Shown here: one piece after another, positions 62,738-64,000 of the stretch | Position numbering within the stretch: the first letter of the stretch is position 1 | Layout: every line of letters starts with the position of its first letter | NCBI GenBank assembly: GCA_965242975.1 | Contig: CBDETS010000007.1 | Span: 2,480,001-2,544,000 of the forward strand | Length of the DNA stretch: 64,000 bases | From: JAPPHA01 sp965242975 | Lineage (GTDB): Bacteria > Pseudomonadota > Alphaproteobacteria > Rhodobacterales > Rhodobacteraceae | Direction: 5' to 3' | Translations under genes and position numbers: made by a program | The notes under the pieces: model-generated | Databases searched by the model: none | What the model was told of the DNA's origin: nothing | Seen by the model: only the letters and a program-made list of their open reading frames with translations

Positions 62738-64000
62738 TCAGGTTGTCGCAGCCTCGCCAACATTGTCAACGCCGCGTTCCTCAAGCAGGGTGGTGAGCCA
62801 GTCCGGATCCATTTCCGGTACCGATGACAGCAAAAGGTCCGTGTAGGGATGGTGGGGCGGTTTGAACATTTCATCCTTCGGACCCTGCTCGACGACCCGG
62901 CCCTGCTTCATCACCACGACCTCGTCTGCGATAGAACGCACCGTGGCGAGGTCATGGGTAATGAACATGTACGCCAGGTTGAGTTCCTCCTGCAGCCGGT
63001 CGAGCAGCCTCAGGATGCCTTCCGCAACCAACTGATCCAAAGCGCTTGTCACCTCGTCGCAGATAATGAAGGTCGGCTCTGCCGCAAGTGACCGGGCAAT
63101 TCCAACCCGCTGCTTTTGGCCGCCGGAGAGTTCGGGCGGATAGCGGCCATAGAATTTCGACGGATCCAGCTCGATCATGTCGAGCAACTCGTCCACACGG
63201 TTCTTCAGGTCAGTTCCTTTCAGGCCAGCGTAGAACTCCGCCGGCCTGCCAATGATGTCACCGATGCGAACCTTGGGATTGAGCGCCGTGTCGGCCATCT
63301 GGTAAATCATCTGGGCTTGCCGCAGCTGATCCTTTGAGCGGGAAATGTAATTTGCGGGAAGCTCCTCGCCCTGGAACAGGATTCGGCCGCTCAAGGGCGG
63401 CAGGAGGCCCGTGATGCACCGGGCGGCCGTAGACTTGCCCGAGCCGGATTCACCCACCACAGCGACCGTCATGCCCGCGTGGACGTCAAAGGACACGTCT
63501 TCGAGAACCTTCACCGGCCCATAGGCCGCGTCGATGTTCTCAACCGTTACAACCGGCACGGAGTCGCCGCTTGGCCGCTTCTTTTGCGCCCTCTGGAAGC
63601 TGCGAACGGCCCACAGGCTCTTGGTGTAGTCTTCTTGCGGGTTCGCGAGCATCGACTTGGTGTCGGACTCCTCGACCTCGTCGCCCTTCAGCAGCACCTT
63701 GATCACGTCTGCCATCTGCGCCACCACGGCGAGATCGTGGGTAATGTAGATCGCGGCCGTGTTGAATTGGTCGACGATATCGCGAATCGCCGCAAGGACT
63801 TCGATCTGCGTGGTCACGTCCAAAGCGGTTGTGGGTTCGTCGAATATGATCAGGTCCGGCCGGCAGGCCATGGCCATCGCGGTCATCGCCCGTTGCAATT
63901 GCCCTCCGGAAACCTGGTGCGGATATCGGAAACCGATCTCCCGCGGATTGGGAAGACGCAAGCGTTCGTACAGTTCCATCGCATCGTCCTGGCTCTCCAG
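62738..64000 (-). CDS. Two-domain peptide ABC ATPase (DppD-DppF fusion type), 5' end outside window
   Basis: The frame stays open to the window edge, so the N-terminal part with the first Walker A is missing. The first ABC half shows VSGGQLQRAM, LIIFDEPTTALD and ITHDLAVVAQMAD. After a linker at about residue 135, the second half is complete: Walker A VGESGSGKST, ELSGGQKQRVGIARSL, FIICDEVTSALD (Val where Pro is usual), ITHDLATVRSIAD, and a C-terminal YTDLLLSSVPEM. It is the fused ATPase of a peptide or nickel-type importer. Permeases must lie beyond the window. It is distinct from the two separate ATPases at 1145-2922. Confidence 0.9.
   Translation of the reverse strand: MESQDDAMELYERLRLPNPREIGFRYPHQVSGGQLQRAMTAMAMACRPDLIIFDEPTTALDVTTQIEVLAAIRDIVDQFNTAAIYITHDLAVVAQMADVIKVLLKGDEVEESDTKSMLANPQEDYTKSLWAVRSFQRAQKKRPSGDSVPVVTVENIDAAYGPVKVLEDVSFDVHAGMTVAVVGESGSGKSTAARCITGLLPPLSGRILFQGEELPANYISRSKDQLRQAQMIYQMADTALNPKVRIGDIIGRPAEFYAGLKGTDLKNRVDELLDMIELDPSKFYGRYPPELSGGQKQRVGIARSLAAEPTFIICDEVTSALDQLVAEGILRLLDRLQEELNLAYMFITHDLATVRSIADEVVVMKQGRVVEQGPKDEMFKPPHHPYTDLLLSSVPEMDPDWLTTLLEERGVDNVGEAATT

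Noticed and set aside
1..64000. CRISPR arrays, rRNA genes, prophage structural genes
   Set aside because: No regularly spaced repeats, no rRNA-like stretches and no phage structural motifs were seen.

Overview
This window is a stretch of chromosome from an alphaproteobacterium. The evidence is a CcrM-type GANTC adenine methyltransferase with a RAMA-like tail, the block rpsT / rhodanese / dnaA / dnaN / recF beside enoyl-CoA hydratase, mutM, ubiE and ubiB, the mutY / dciA (DUF721) / dsbA neighbourhood, a DUF4170 gene beside lpxK, and GC-rich coding sequence. Several IS elements, at least four broken genes and many non-coding gaps suggest a genome that is losing genes, as in host-associated or uncultured lineages. 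No species is claimed.

Layout. 1-7750: a peptide-uptake operon on the minus strand (substrate-binding protein, OppB, OppC, OppD, an OppF-like ATPase, MlrC/M81 peptidase) opposite a RidA-RpiR pair. Two copies of a 15-bp palindrome in the divergent promoter look like RpiR operators. 8129-15750: a mobile-element pile-up. It contains an IS110 element that splits an unknown AT-rich gene, an ISAs1-type element and an IS4/Tn5-type element. Both of the last two carry an N-terminal DruA-like (DUF4338) domain on their transposase, and a nearby partial ISAs1 copy lacks that domain. 16151-22060: metabolic genes (2-hydroxyacid dehydrogenase, SH3 protein, quinone oxidoreductase, M3 oligopeptidase, MetE-like protein). 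22235-24639: an RloA/RloB (AbiL-like) putative anti-phage pair bracketed by inverted copies of a ~107-bp sequence. 24928-27420: a dimethylglycine/sarcosine dehydrogenase-like flavoprotein.

27544-40184: housekeeping genes (recF, dnaN, dnaA, rhodanese, rpsT, enoyl-CoA hydratase, mutM, ubiE, ubiB), a frameshifted phosphotransferase, tRNA-Arg(CCT), a TrpF-like protein and rnhB. 39783-42990: a copper module (CueR with its own MerR-type promoter, DUF4396 protein, CopC, multicopper oxidase). 43323-46683: ccrM, then a CoA-transferase/HMG-CoA-lyase-like pair. 46770-50757: mutY, a decayed dciA copy, cspA, intact dciA and dsbA. The mutY-dciA junction has been duplicated and each copy has lost a different gene. 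50825-64000: lpxK, DUF4170, SDR, PmbA, metallo-beta-lactamase hydrolase, an amidinotransferase, RsmI, a truncated AGCS symporter, a TauD-type dioxygenase, an inositol-dehydrogenase-like protein and a two-domain peptide ABC ATPase running off the end.

Common themes are uptake and breakdown of peptides, methylated amines and other small nitrogenous compounds beside the core replication and repair genes. The accessory segments (8.1-15.7 kb and 22.2-24.6 kb) hold the most unusual material.
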